Shown piece by piece: positions 1-9,374 of a DNA stretch of 64,000 nucleotides. Both the position numbers and the translations under genes were made by a program. A model generated the notes under the pieces. It was not told the DNA's origin and ran no database searches. It saw only the letters and a program-made list of their open reading frames with translations. The stretch is taken from assembly GCF_025840185.1 (NCBI RefSeq), contig NZ_JAMPJU010000007.1:62001-126000 (forward strand), read 5' to 3'. This DNA comes from Brenneria izbisi. Lineage in GTDB: Bacteria; Pseudomonadota; Gammaproteobacteria; Enterobacterales; Enterobacteriaceae. How positions within the stretch are numbered: the stretch's first letter is position 1; the number at the start of each line of letters is the position of its first letter.

Positions 1-324
1 GGTTCGCTGTCGATGGTGCAGCTTTTCTTCCCTGATCCGTGGCATAAAGCCCGGCATAACAAACGCCGCATCGTGCAGACGCCTTTTGTGGAACTGGTGC
101 GACGCAAGTTAAACATCGGCGGCGTCTTCCATATGGCTACAGACTGGGAACCTTATGCGCAACATATGCTCGAAGTGATGAGCGCTGTCGCAGGCTATCG
201 CAACCTTTCTGACAATAATGACTATGTTGAGCGGCCGCAATCACGTCCGCTGACGAAATTTGAAGCTCGCGGCCAGCGTTTGGGGCATGGCGTTTGGGAT
301 CTTATGTTTGAGAGGATGAATTAA
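1..324 (+). CDS. trmB: tRNA (guanine-N7-)-methyltransferase, C-terminal part
   Basis: Makes 7-methylguanosine at position 46 of tRNA using S-adenosylmethionine. Only the last 107 codons are present; the start lies before the window. The segment contains the family-typical [14 protein letters not shown] stretch, where the PDPW and basic residues line the tRNA and SAM site, and ends in the usual [12 protein letters not shown] region. The stop codon is one base before the yggL start, so the two are co-transcribed as in E. coli. Identity is clear; nothing can be said about the N-terminal half. Confidence 0.96.
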   Translation, partial: GSLSMVQLFFPDPWHKARHNKRRIVQTPFVELVRRKLNIGGVFHMATDWEPYAQHMLEVMSAVAGYRNLSDNNDYVERPQSRPLTKFEARGQRLGHGVWDLMFERMN

Positions 325-325
325 T

Positions 326-670
326 ATGGCACAAGCTCGTAGCCGTCGTTTACGGAAAAAATTGCACATTGATGAGTTTCAGGAACTAGGCTTTTCCGTT
401 AGCTGGCGTTTCCCGCAAGGAACCAGCGTTGAAGATATCGATCGCATGATGGATAAATTCGTTGATGACGTCATTGAACCGAATGGCCTGGCGTTTGAAG
501 GCAGCGGTTATCTGCAATGGGAAGGATTGATCTGTTTGCAGAAGATCGGCCATTGCACCGATGAACACCGTCAACTGGTCAGCCGCTGGCTGGAAGAGCA
601 GAAACTGACTGATGTTAAAGTCAGCGATCTGTTTGACATCTGGTGGGACTTACCCGAACAACTGTTGTAA
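326..670 (+). CDS. yggL: YggL family protein (DUF469)
   Basis: A 114-residue soluble protein of the YggL/DUF469 family, about the length of the E. coli protein. It opens with a basic stretch (ARSRRLRKKLHIDEFQELGF), as family members do, and has an acidic middle. The family has been linked to ribosome assembly in E. coli, but no enzyme activity is established and none is visible. The gene follows trmB with a one-base gap, so it is the distal gene of that operon. Confidence 0.93.
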   Translation: MAQARSRRLRKKLHIDEFQELGFSVSWRFPQGTSVEDIDRMMDKFVDDVIEPNGLAFEGSGYLQWEGLICLQKIGHCTDEHRQLVSRWLEEQKLTDVKVSDLFDIWWDLPEQLL

Positions 671-765
671 ATCAGGGCGCGGCTGAGTAACGCCATCGTT
701 ATTCGGCCTTTTTCGTCCGGCTAGCGATTCTCCCCGCCTCCGTCGTTGTTTCTTCAGGAGAAAAT

Positions 766-1479
766 ATGTTGCGTAAAATGACTCTCGGTTTACTGATGTT
801 AATGTCCTGGCAGGCTCAGGCCGCCTATCAGTGTAGCGTTAACCCGCAGGACGATATCATCATCAGTCCGCAGCAGGTGCAGGTGGTTGGCGCCAGTGGG
901 AATTTACAGATTTCACCGCAGGGAGATATGGTACGTAACGGCACGTCCTTGACGTTGAATGCCGAGCAACGCCGGCAGTCTAAAGCCTATCAGGAAGATC
1001 TGCGCCAGCAGATCCCGTGGATCGATCAGGGGGCGAGGCAGCGTCTGGAAAAAGCGCGCGTCGCGCTGGATAAAATCATTGTGCAGGAGTTAGGCAGCGA
1101 TAGTAATGTGCGTAACCGGTTGACGACGCTCGATAAGCAACTCAAGCAGCAGATGAACCGCATCATTGAACACCGCAGCGACGGATTGACCTTCCACCAT
1201 CAGGCGATCAAACAGGTCGAGCAGGATGGCAAGCAACTGGTGCAGCAGAGCATGGGCGGCGTCTTGCAGGACAGTCTCAATGAAATGGGCGTAAAACAGA
1301 TGTCCAGCGGCGGCAACCCGTTACAGGCGATGATGGGCAATCTCGGCGGTTTACAAAAAGCGATTCAGACTGAGTGGAACAATCAAGAAATGGAATTTCA
1401 ACAGTTTGGCCGTGATGTGTGCCAGCGCGTCACTACATTGGAAAACAAACGTAACAATTTATTGCAGTCAATTAAGTAG
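766..1479 (+). CDS. yggN: Periplasmic YggN family protein (DUF2884)
   Basis: A 237-residue exported protein. Residues 1-19 form a signal peptide (short basic start, hydrophobic MTLGLLMLMSW, cleavage after AQA). The mature part is glutamine-rich and mostly predicted helical, with Cys residues near both ends (around 23 and 219) that could pair in the periplasm. An AGGAG ribosome site precedes the ATG. The order trmB-yggL-yggN is the E. coli one. Function is unknown; the family assignment rests on overall resemblance and neighbourhood. Confidence 0.9.
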   Translation: MLRKMTLGLLMLMSWQAQAAYQCSVNPQDDIIISPQQVQVVGASGNLQISPQGDMVRNGTSLTLNAEQRRQSKAYQEDLRQQIPWIDQGARQRLEKARVALDKIIVQELGSDSNVRNRLTTLDKQLKQQMNRIIEHRSDGLTFHHQAIKQVEQDGKQLVQQSMGGVLQDSLNEMGVKQMSSGGNPLQAMMGNLGGLQKAIQTEWNNQEMEFQQFGRDVCQRVTTLENKRNNLLQSIK

Positions 1480-1506
1480 ATTATTGTAATCATTTTCAAT
1501 CGATTA

Positions 1507-1547
1507 TCAAAAGGCAGCATTTTCATATATTGCCTTTTGATTTTATT
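1507..1547 (+). terminator. Rho-independent terminator after yggN
   Basis: A perfect 10-bp inverted repeat (TCAAAAGGCA / TGCCTTTTGA) with a 14-base loop is followed by TTTTATT. It lies 27 bases after the yggN stop and separates the trmB-yggL-yggN operon from the autotransporter gene. Confidence 0.75.
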
Positions 1548-1669
1548 GGATCGTATTTTTTTACAATTATTATGGTTTCATAATTTTTTCTTTTCGTAAT
1601 GCTAATAAGCTATAACGTAAGCCGTTAAGGACAGTCTTTATCTGTGATGTGAAATACTATGGAGGGTAC

Positions 1670-4600
1670 ATGGAAATTTTTTCCAGGGTTATTCCTGGCT
1701 TCGAGCATGGAACGCACACTTCATGTCAAAATGTCATCAGTCATAAAACGAGATTCAGTCAGTGGTCCCGGTGGTGGACGGGCGCACTATGGGTGATGGC
1801 TTGTTTTCCGGCTACGCCATTGCGGGCGGCTACCGCGGATGATTTTCGAACGCCGGAATATCTGAGCAACGGTGCGTCGCTGGATTCGATGCGGGCGGCG
1901 GATGCTTACGCACTGGGATTTAGTGGTCGGGGCGTAACGGTGGGGATTATTGATACCAGTGCCGATTTGTCAGGGGCGGAGTTTCTGGGCCGGGTGGATG
2001 ACAGAACGCGCTGGATCAGCACTCCTGCCGATAGATCGCCGCACGGTCGCGCCGTTGCAGGGGTGATAGGCGAGGCGAAGAACGATGCCGGCGTACAGGG
2101 CGTTGCATACAATGCCAACCTGCTGGCGCTCGGCACCGATCTCAGCATTGGTAGTCTGGCGCAGGCGATGGGGGAAATCGCGGAATACCCGGATGTGAAA
2201 ATCATCAATAACAGCTGGGGTTTTGAACTCTATTATGACAATATCGACAGCTATTCTCCCGAAATCAAGGACGAGATAGACAATATTTTGATTCCCGGTT
2301 TTACCGAGTTGGCGGAAGGTATCACATCACGCGGAAAATTGATGGTTGTCTCCGCAGGAAACGAGGGACATCTGACGCCCGCGTTGCTGGCCGGGTTGCC
2401 GACGTGGTTGGACGTCACTGGTCGGGAGAACCGAATTGGCAACAACTGGCTCAACGTGATGACGTATGATCCCCGGCAATCTTCAAATAGCGCGGCGTTT
2501 ATCGCTTCGTTCAGTAACCTGGCTTTGGGGGCTAGCGAATACAGCCTGCTGGCGCCAGGGGTGGAAGTCTCCACCACCATAGGCGAGGACACGTATACCA
2601 GGTTGAGTGGCACCTCGTTTTCCGCACCTTACGTAGCGGGCGTCGGCGCGCTGGTTAGCGAAGCGTTTCCCTATCTGGACGGTAAACAGATTGCCGATGT
2701 CTTGCTTTCCACCGCGACGCCGTTGAGCGGCGATAATCGTCCTAAAGCGATAATGCTGACACGCAACGAATACGATGGCGATCTGAATCTGGTCGATATC
2801 ACGCTGAAATTTTATTCAACCCAACGCGATGTCACAGTTACTGAAGATGAGATAAATGTTCTGCTTGGCTCATTAATCACAGAACAAACCCCCGAAGAAG
2901 TGAAGGAACGGTTGCGAGACATGATCCTCACCGCATCCAGCGAACAGAATATCACCGTGCTTCCTGAAAACGACTATCAATCGCTGTTCGGCCAGGGGAT
3001 CGTGAACGCTTATAAAGCCGTGCAGGGGCCGGGCGCGCTGAATGCGCGGCGGCTGAGCGATGATGATATTGGCGGCGGGGCGACCGGCGGCGAGTATGCT
3101 TTGTATGGCGTTGATACCCAGGGTGTAGATAGCGCCTGGCGTAATGATATTGCTCAGGTTCGTAATCAAAATCCTGAAAGCACGCTGTTTGGACGTGACG
3201 TCGGTTTGCGTAAGCAAGGCGATGGCACGCTTTATCTGACGGGCGATAACCGCTATGCCGGGCCGACCATCATCCAGGGCGGCGAGATTGTGGTCGGCGC
3301 TGTCGCGGGGGGAACAGGCAGTCTGGCTGGCGATGTCTGGGTACAATCCGCCGCGACGCTGAGCGGTCACGGCAAGATTGCCGGCAGCGTGACGGTTGAT
3401 GACGGCGCCACGCTCTCGCCCGGCACTTCCATTGGGACATTGACCGTAGGCAATGTGACTTTCCGGCAAGGCGGCATCTATGCGTTTGAGGTTGATGAAC
3501 AGGGCAGAACGGATAGCCTGAGGGTCACGCAGGACGCGCATCTGGCGGGAAAGGTCATGCTGACAAGCGCTTATCCGCAGGCGTTTGGCGAGCGTTTTTC
3601 GCTGGTCAATGTGGGCGGTAAGCTAACCGGGGCCTTCGATCCGCTGACCTCGCCCCGCCAGACGCTTTTTCTGACCGATACGCTGAGCTACAGCGACCAG
3701 CAGGCTTATCTGGAGGTGGCGCGTAATAGTCGGCCATTCAACGACGTGGCGCAAAATCGTAATCAAAGCGCTGTCGCTCAGGCGATTGACAGTCAGAAGC
3801 GTGGTCGGGTTTTTGCGGTGATAGCCGACACAAGAAGTGAAGAAGCCGCCCGCGCCGCATTTGATAACCTCAACGGTGAGATTTATGCCGCGTCCCGTTC
3901 CGCCATGTTCCAGCGTAGCCGTTATATGCGCGACGTAATCAATAGCTCAATGCATGCAGGAAAAGCGGATGCCTTGTGGTTGAGTTCCTGGGCTAATGAA
4001 GGGCAGGTGGATAAACAGCCGGGGTTCGCCCAGGTGACGCACAGCGGTTATGGTTTTTTAATCGGTAATGGTAACGCAATCGGTGAAAACAGTACCCTGG
4101 GTTTTGCGCTCGGCAGTGAGAAAAGCAAAATCAAAATCGATGAACGTGCGTCCAGCACGGATGTCACCGCCTATCATCTCGCAGGTTTCTGGGGTAGCAA
4201 GCAGTGGGGGATGGATATCCGCAGCGGTATAACATATAGCTATCTGGATATGGCAAGCGAACGTTCGATCACCGTGCCGGGGCTGGAGAGTCGGGCGCGA
4301 TCGAAATACCGCGCTCATTTGGCGCAGGGCTTTGCTGAGGGCAGTCATCGGTTTGCGTTTAACGATCATTTTAGCCTTGAGCCTTATGGCAACGCGGCTT
4401 ATGTCTGGATGAGCATGCCCGGCGCACGGGAAAATGGCGGCGAGGCGGCGCTGAACTGGCGCAAACAGACTGGCGGCACAGCGTTTTCCACGCTGGGTCT
4501 ACGCAGTGAATTGCGCTTTTCCTCCCCGCTGCCGGTCGCCTTTTACACGGATGCAGGCTACCAGCGCCGTATGATGGCTGATGATAATCAAATGCGGCTG

Positions 4601-4783
4601 CGTTTTGCGCGTGGCGACGAATTCACCATCAAGTCCGGCGCCGATCGCGATACCTTGCTGCTGCGTGCAGGGATGTCTTTGGGTCTGACGCAAAGCGGAA
4701 AACTGTCGCTGGGTTATCAGGGCATGTTGGGGAAAAATACGCGTGACGACAGCGTCAGGATGCAGTTCAGCGCGACATTCTGA
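1670..4783 (+). CDS. Subtilisin-like serine protease autotransporter (type Va)
   Basis: A 1037-residue protein secreted by its own C-terminal barrel. The long N-terminus (basic SRWW, then a hydrophobic run ending PLRA) looks like an extended signal peptide. The S8 protease domain follows with Asp95 (GIIDTSAD), His125 (SPHGRAVAG), the oxyanion-hole Asn in SAGNEG and Ser316 (GTSFSAP), so the triad is complete. A passenger-associated strand repeat (GDGTLYLTGDNRYAG) lies mid-protein. The last ~270 residues are the barrel and end in Phe. I chose the ATG after GGAGGG; an in-frame GTG lies seven codons upstream. The substrate is unknown. It stands alone, convergent with tas. Confidence 0.9.
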   Translation: MEIFSRVIPGFEHGTHTSCQNVISHKTRFSQWSRWWTGALWVMACFPATPLRAATADDFRTPEYLSNGASLDSMRAADAYALGFSGRGVTVGIIDTSADLSGAEFLGRVDDRTRWISTPADRSPHGRAVAGVIGEAKNDAGVQGVAYNANLLALGTDLSIGSLAQAMGEIAEYPDVKIINNSWGFELYYDNIDSYSPEIKDEIDNILIPGFTELAEGITSRGKLMVVSAGNEGHLTPALLAGLPTWLDVTGRENRIGNNWLNVMTYDPRQSSNSAAFIASFSNLALGASEYSLLAPGVEVSTTIGEDTYTRLSGTSFSAPYVAGVGALVSEAFPYLDGKQIADVLLSTATPLSGDNRPKAIMLTRNEYDGDLNLVDITLKFYSTQRDVTVTEDEINVLLGSLITEQTPEEVKERLRDMILTASSEQNITVLPENDYQSLFGQGIVNAYKAVQGPGALNARRLSDDDIGGGATGGEYALYGVDTQGVDSAWRNDIAQVRNQNPESTLFGRDVGLRKQGDGTLYLTGDNRYAGPTIIQGGEIVVGAVAGGTGSLAGDVWVQSAATLSGHGKIAGSVTVDDGATLSPGTSIGTLTVGNVTFRQGGIYAFEVDEQGRTDSLRVTQDAHLAGKVMLTSAYPQAFGERFSLVNVGGKLTGAFDPLTSPRQTLFLTDTLSYSDQQAYLEVARNSRPFNDVAQNRNQSAVAQAIDSQKRGRVFAVIADTRSEEAARAAFDNLNGEIYAASRSAMFQRSRYMRDVINSSMHAGKADALWLSSWANEGQVDKQPGFAQVTHSGYGFLIGNGNAIGENSTLGFALGSEKSKIKIDERASSTDVTAYHLAGFWGSKQWGMDIRSGITYSYLDMASERSITVPGLESRARSKYRAHLAQGFAEGSHRFAFNDHFSLEPYGNAAYVWMSMPGARENGGEAALNWRKQTGGTAFSTLGLRSELRFSSPLPVAFYTDAGYQRRMMADDNQMRLRFARGDEFTIKSGADRDTLLLRAGMSLGLTQSGKLSLGYQGMLGKNTRDDSVRMQFSATF

Positions 4784-4794
4784 GTGAGTATGGC

Positions 4795-4824
4795 GATACG
4801 CTGCTCCGTTAGGAACGGCGTATC
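4795..4824. terminator. Hairpin between convergent autotransporter and tas genes
   Basis: GATACGC and GCGTATC pair across an inner CCGTT-agg-AACGG stem in the 59-base gap between two convergent genes. There is no clear T tract on either side, so it may be a weak bidirectional terminator. Called from symmetry and position only. Confidence 0.45.
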
Positions 4825-4842
4825 AAACGATATGGGCGGAAA

Positions 4843-5883
4843 TTACGGCGCCGGGATCGTAAAGCGGCGGTGGATCGCGTCCAGTTCGTCCAGAATCTCG
4901 CTATTTAACCGCAGATCCTGACTCGCCAGGTTGATCTTGAGTTGCTCCACCGAGGTGGCCCCCAGCAAGGTAGTGGCGACAAACGGTTGCTGGCGGACGA
5001 AAGCCAACGCCATCTGCGCCGGATCCAGTCCATGTTTCCGCGCCAGCGCGACGTATTCGGCGATTGCCGACTCAGTATGAGGCGCAGTGTAACGGGTAAA
5101 GCGGCTGAACAACGTATTACGGGCGCCGGCAGGTTTGGCGCCATTAAGGTATTTCCCTGTCAGCGTACCAAACGCTAACGACGAGTACGCCAGCAGTTCC
5201 ACCCCTTCATGCTGACTGATTTCCGCCAACCCCACTTCAAAGCTGCGGTTAAGCAGACTGTATGGGTTTTGAATCGATACGATGCGCGGCAATTCGTGTT
5301 TCTCAGCCAGATGCAGATAGCGCATCACGCCCCAGGGCGTTTCGTTGGAAACGCCGATGTAACGAATCTTACCGGCTCTGACCTGCTCATTCAGCGCTTC
5401 CAACGTTTCCAGCAGGGTCACTGCCGGTTTGTCTTCGGTATACTGGTACCCCAGTTTACCGAAACAGTTGGTTTGGCGTTGCGGCCAGTGCAATTGGTAC
5501 AAATCAATATAATCGGTGTTCAGGCGCTTAAGGCTGGCGTCCAGCGCGTCACGGATGTTTTTGCGATCCAACGCCTGTTGTGGACGAATAGCGTTATCAT
5601 TGCCGCGGGCCGGACCGCTAACCTTGCTTGCCAGAATGAGTTTTTCACGTCCGCCGCGGGATTTCAGCCATGAACCGATATAACTTTCGGTCAGCCCCTG
5701 GGTTTCCGGTCGTGGCGGAACAGGATACATCTCTGCGGTATCAATCAGGTTAACGCCAGCGGCAATGGCGTGATCAAGCTGTGCATGCGCTTCAGCTTCA
5801 CTGTTTTGTTCGCCAAAAGTCATCGTGCCAAGACCCAGCACACTGACTTCTAAAGCACTATGGGGAATACGGTGATATTGCAT
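4843..5883 (-). CDS. tas: Aldo/keto reductase Tas
   Basis: A 346-residue NADP(H)-dependent oxidoreductase of the aldo/keto reductase superfamily, the length of E. coli Tas. Visible motifs are the N-terminal GLGTMTFGEQN strand, the catalytic Asp/Tyr region (LIDTAEMY), Lys in LASKV and the YIDLYQLHW block. The start is the Met of MQYHRIPHS, matching E. coli; the upstream in-frame extension of 44 codons has no family counterpart. The physiological substrate is not known; in E. coli the gene was found as a suppressor of tyrosine auxotrophy. It heads the block with ygdR and ygdQ, in the same order as E. coli. Confidence 0.94.
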   Translation of the reverse strand: MQYHRIPHSALEVSVLGLGTMTFGEQNSEAEAHAQLDHAIAAGVNLIDTAEMYPVPPRPETQGLTESYIGSWLKSRGGREKLILASKVSGPARGNDNAIRPQQALDRKNIRDALDASLKRLNTDYIDLYQLHWPQRQTNCFGKLGYQYTEDKPAVTLLETLEALNEQVRAGKIRYIGVSNETPWGVMRYLHLAEKHELPRIVSIQNPYSLLNRSFEVGLAEISQHEGVELLAYSSLAFGTLTGKYLNGAKPAGARNTLFSRFTRYTAPHTESAIAEYVALARKHGLDPAQMALAFVRQQPFVATTLLGATSVEQLKINLASQDLRLNSEILDELDAIHRRFTIPAP

Positions 5884-6093
5884 TGCCAGCTTCCTTGTAT
5901 GTCTGAAAATAACCGATGCATCAATGCCCGGTGAGCTTGCAGGAAACAGGCGCGTTGGCGCTTTCCTGTAACCTGGCATTTTTGGGGATGACACACCTGA
6001 ATTGACTATAACCAAGCCGCGCGATGGGGGAAAGCCTCTTTATTGTCTGGCGGCGTGGTAATGGTGTTCGGCTGGGAGAAGGGTATCCGGCAA

Positions 6094-6312
6094 TCAGCGT
6101 TCGATAATCTGAGAAATATTATTACTGTTAATCTGTCTTTCGTTGCCTTGTTCATCAATGTAACTGAGCATTCCTGTTTCTTTATCCAGAACCGGCTTGC
6201 TTTGCGTCAACAGCATCTGTCCCTCTTTTGTCGCCATGACATACTGACTCGAACAGCCGCTAAGGGTGAATAATACCGCCAGTGTTGCCGCCATTTTTAC
6301 CCGTACTTTCAT
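6094..6312 (-). CDS. ygdR: Small outer-membrane lipoprotein YgdR
   Basis: A 72-residue YgdI/YgdR family lipoprotein. A hydrophobic leader ends in the lipobox LSGC (Cys20), followed by SS, which favours outer-membrane sorting. The mature part (QYVMATKEGQM ... DKETGMLSY ... INSNNISQIIER) folds as the small SH3-like domain of the family. The closing SQIIER and the location beside ygdQ and tas identify it as YgdR rather than YgdI, whose paralogue lies near gcvA. Function unknown. Confidence 0.93.
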   Translation of the reverse strand: MKVRVKMAATLAVLFTLSGCSSQYVMATKEGQMLLTQSKPVLDKETGMLSYIDEQGNERQINSNNISQIIER

Positions 6313-6565
6313 TGTTATCTTTACCTGTTTTCGTCAGCAAAAAAATTGAATGTTATTCATTGAGTCTAGCAAAGAGTCTGTCGACATTAAGTAGGAATAA
6401 TGGAAAAAATTAATGGAGAAAGCGTTAATTTTGGTTAACACGATCGAGAAAATGTGTCAGACGACATTAACGGTACAAGATGCGCAGATGACGCGGCGCG
6501 CTGATTCGACACCGCTTTTTCCCATTGCGCCCGCCGTGATTGACAGGCGCGAGGATTGAAACCGT

Positions 6566-7282
6566 TCAGTCCGTCACGTTGGCCTTTTTGCCACGTAGCA
6601 GATTCAGGGCTTCAACAGACATCGAGAAGAACATCGCAAAGTAGATATAGCCTTTCGGCACATGAACATCGAAACTTTCCAGAATCAGCGTGAAGCCGAC
6701 CAGGATCAGGAACGATAGCGCCAGCATTTTGACGGACGGATGACGTTCGACAAACTCGCCGATAGTGCGGGCGGAAAACATCATCACACCGACGGCGATA
6801 ATTACAGCCGCCATCATAATAAACAGATGGTCGGAAAGGCCCACCGCCGTGATCACCGAATCCAGACTGAAAATAATATCCAGCAGCATGATCTGTACGA
6901 TCGCGCCAAAGAAAGAGTGTACCTGCGACACATGATCCACCGAGCTTCCTTCCACGGTTTCATGGATCTCTTTGCTCGATTTCCAGATCAGGAACAAGCC
7001 CCCGAAAAACAGGATCAGGTCGCGCGTGGAAATCTCATTGCCCAGCACGGTGAATAGGGGATGGGTCAGGCGGATCACCCAGGCAATCGAGGCTAGCAGC
7101 CCAAGACGCATCAGCATGGCGCCCATAAGACCGATACGGCGTGCTTTATTTTGTTGAGCTTTGGGGAGTTTGGCGACAACCAACGACAGGAAAATAATGT
7201 TGTCGATACCCAGAACGATCTCCAGAATGGTCAGCGTTCCCAGCGCTAACCAGGCATTCGGATCAACAATCCAATCAAACAT
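6566..7282 (-). CDS. ygdQ: TerC family integral membrane protein YgdQ
   Basis: A 238-residue inner-membrane protein with about seven hydrophobic segments and the TerC family signatures: acidic residues inside membrane helices in LEIVLGIDNIIF and LLDIIFSLDSVITAVG. These buried Asp/Glu positions suggest metal-ion transport or sensing, as for other TerC-type proteins (MntP/Alx relatives), but the substrate of YgdQ is not established. Length equals E. coli YgdQ. The reading frame ends 253 bases before ygdR begins. Confidence 0.93.
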   Translation of the reverse strand: MFDWIVDPNAWLALGTLTILEIVLGIDNIIFLSLVVAKLPKAQQNKARRIGLMGAMLMRLGLLASIAWVIRLTHPLFTVLGNEISTRDLILFFGGLFLIWKSSKEIHETVEGSSVDHVSQVHSFFGAIVQIMLLDIIFSLDSVITAVGLSDHLFIMMAAVIIAVGVMMFSARTIGEFVERHPSVKMLALSFLILVGFTLILESFDVHVPKGYIYFAMFFSMSVEALNLLRGKKANVTD

Positions 7283-7447
7283 GTATCAATACACCTTAAA
7301 CGAAACGTAAACGACATTATACGCCGTTACATCAGTGAGTGGGCAAGTGAAAGTGTTGCTAACGAAACGCTTTATCTTTTTGCTATGTGCGGTTCCTGGT
7401 TTGATATTGTTACCGCTTTACTCCTGAAATCCATTGTGTGAAGACCG

Positions 7448-8131
7448 TCATAAAAAATGACGAGCAAGTAAAGGCGCGGTGAACGTTTTTTTCAGATAGA
7501 ACCCACGGGGCAACGTCATGATGGGTTGCCCGAATTCACCGATTGCCTCCGTCAGTGCACGACTATTGGCGGCTTTCGGACGTAATTGCAGCACTTCGCC
7601 ATGACGTGCGGTGATGCTTTCCACCTTACCGAGCACAATCAAGTCCATTAACTCTTCCCAGTCACGGCGCAGTTGCTCCTCTTCCTCTTCGTTGGGGCTC
7701 CAGATAAGGGGCGTACCAATCCGCCGTTCGCCTAAGGGGATCGGTCGTGAACCTTCCACCGGGATCCACAGTACACGCGCCAGTTTATGCCGAACGTGGC
7801 TGTTTTCCCAGGTAACGCCGCTATTGCCGGTCAAGGGGGCGACGCAGACGAATGTGGTTTCCAGCGGACGACCTTGCTCATCAATAGGAATGGTTTTCAG
7901 TTCAATACCGATATCGGGGAAATCCTGCTCAGGCTTGCTGCCCGCGCTGGCGCCCAGGAAACGCTCCAGCAGCACGCCTATCCAGCCTTTATCACGCTTC
8001 AGATTGGCGGGTAGCGGCAACTGCGCAATGCTGGCTAGTTCAGCCAGGTTATAGCCCGCGAGCGCCTGGGCGCGTTGCAGCAATGCCTGTTCGTTATGTG
8101 GTGGCGCGGTAAGTACGGACGGTGAATTCAT
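7448..8131 (-). CDS. mutH: Methyl-directed mismatch repair endonuclease MutH
   Basis: Nicks the unmethylated strand at hemimethylated GATC sites when activated by MutL, directing mismatch repair to the new strand. The 227-residue protein carries the PD-(D/E)xK-type triad Asp70, Glu77, Lys79 in [10 protein letters not shown], at the same numbers as in E. coli. The start is the Met of MNSPSVL; an in-frame TTG extension of 59 codons reads AT-rich upstream DNA and is rejected. It is divergent from rppH across the DnaA-box cluster. Confidence 0.96.
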   Translation of the reverse strand: MNSPSVLTAPPHNEQALLQRAQALAGYNLAELASIAQLPLPANLKRDKGWIGVLLERFLGASAGSKPEQDFPDIGIELKTIPIDEQGRPLETTFVCVAPLTGNSGVTWENSHVRHKLARVLWIPVEGSRPIPLGERRIGTPLIWSPNEEEEEQLRRDWEELMDLIVLGKVESITARHGEVLQLRPKAANSRALTEAIGEFGQPIMTLPRGFYLKKTFTAPLLARHFL

Positions 8132-8319
8132 GGCTGTCTGACCTGACGTTTGTCGCTCAAAAAAAACACAGCGGGTAAAAAACATTAACGCACAGCGTGC
8201 GAAGCTGTTAAAGAATTCAATAATAGCATGATTCGTAGAACTTTTTTTCGATACGAAAACCAACGTGAGATGCGCTTTTTTAAACTGTGCACGTATAGAA
8301 ACCAACAATGAACAGGATC

Positions 8320-8730
8320 TTACACCAGGTTATCCACAGATTTCTTGGATAACCCGTGTGAAGATGGATTACTGGTTTGATTTACAGCCTTGACGTCACG
8401 GATTTTTGCTGTTTTTGCTTATTTATTGCCTGATGTTGTTGTTGCCTCTGTGGATAAAATCGACATAGAACGATCTTTCGCCAGCATCGCGTTGATAAGA
8501 ATTCATACAGGATCCTTTGCAATGAGTTTTCAGTGCAGATGATAATTAATTTTATGAAAATAAAGGATTATTTTTTAATTAGTTCGATAATTCTTTATCT
8601 GAAAAAAATAAGTTTTACTCACTTTTTCATGGGTTCTGCACAAAGATGTCCACAGAAATAGTGAATAAACCGCCATTCTTTGGTTGCGCATGTTTATAAC
8701 TTTGGTTCTATCTGTGGGTTATCTGCTTTT
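8320..8730. promoter_or_regulatory. DARS2-like DnaA-box cluster
   Basis: The ~700-base gap between mutH and rppH contains two perfect DnaA boxes: TTATCCACA at 8330-8338 (+) and its complement at 8449-8457. Weaker boxes lie at 8344-8352 (reverse, head-to-head with the first), 8646-8654 and 8713-8721. A near-consensus IHF site (12 of 13) lies at 8485-8497 and an AT-rich stretch at about 8540-8625. E. coli carries DARS2, which reactivates ADP-DnaA to ATP-DnaA, in exactly this intergenic region. Identity as DARS2 rests on position plus boxes; exact boundaries are not defined. Confidence 0.75.
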
Positions 8731-8828
8731 TATTAGAGTGATAACTGCGCTAAGCAGTGGTTTACCGCCTGCCGTGAGTGTGAAACAATCAGGTCATCTT
8801 TGCATTTAAAGTATATCGAGGTAGTCCG

Positions 8829-9362
8829 GTGATCGATGATGATGGCTACCGCCCGAACGTTGGTATCGTAATTTGTAATCGGCAGGGGCAGGTCTTATGG
8901 GCCCGTCGTTACGGTCAACACTCCTGGCAGTTTCCTCAAGGGGGGATCAACCCCGGTGAGAACGCAGAGCAGGCAATGTACCGTGAACTGTTTGAAGAGG
9001 TGGGTCTGAAGAAAAAAGATGTCCGCGTGTTGGCGTCTACCCGCAACTGGTTACGTTATAAATTACCGAAACGTTTGGTGCGTTGGGATACTAAACCGGT
9101 CTGTATCGGCCAAAAGCAAAAATGGTTTCTGCTACAGTTAATGTGTAATGAGTCTGATATCAATATGCAAAGCAGTGGCACGCCTGAGTTTGATGGCTGG
9201 CGTTGGGTCAGTTACTGGTATCCGGTTCGTCAGGTTGTATCTTTCAAACGCGATGTTTACCGTCGTGTAATGAAGGAATTTATCAGCCCGGTAATACAAC
9301 TTCAGGAGAGTACGGCGACACGGTCGGCATCTCCGTCTGGCTCCCGACGAAAAAGAGGGTAA
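8829..9362 (+). CDS. rppH: RNA pyrophosphohydrolase RppH (Nudix)
   Basis: Removes pyrophosphate from the 5' triphosphate end of transcripts, which triggers RNase E-dependent decay. The 177-residue protein has a complete Nudix box at residues 38-60 (G38, E44, R52-E53, E56-E57, G59). The N-terminus [14 protein letters not shown] is the usual start of enterobacterial RppH. The start codon is a GTG preceded by GAGGTAG. It lies 12 bases before ptsP, an arrangement shared with E. coli. Confidence 0.96.
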   Translation: MIDDDGYRPNVGIVICNRQGQVLWARRYGQHSWQFPQGGINPGENAEQAMYRELFEEVGLKKKDVRVLASTRNWLRYKLPKRLVRWDTKPVCIGQKQKWFLLQLMCNESDINMQSSGTPEFDGWRWVSYWYPVRQVVSFKRDVYRRVMKEFISPVIQLQESTATRSASPSGSRRKRG

Positions 9363-9374
9363 TTCAGGCACATC

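Noticed and set aside
2873-3541. Long open frame (222 codons) antisense to the autotransporter
   Set aside because: No family resemblance, no ribosome site, and it mirrors the codon structure of the real gene.
8132-8308. N-terminal extension of MutH by 59 residues
   Set aside because: It starts with TTG in AT-rich DNA, has no family counterpart, and the internal ATG gives E. coli residue numbering.
8320-8730. Possible second chromosomal replication origin from DnaA boxes and AT-rich DNA
   Set aside because: The position between mutH and rppH matches DARS2 of E. coli, and there are no gidA/mnmG-mioC type origin neighbours; a DnaA-reactivation site fits better.
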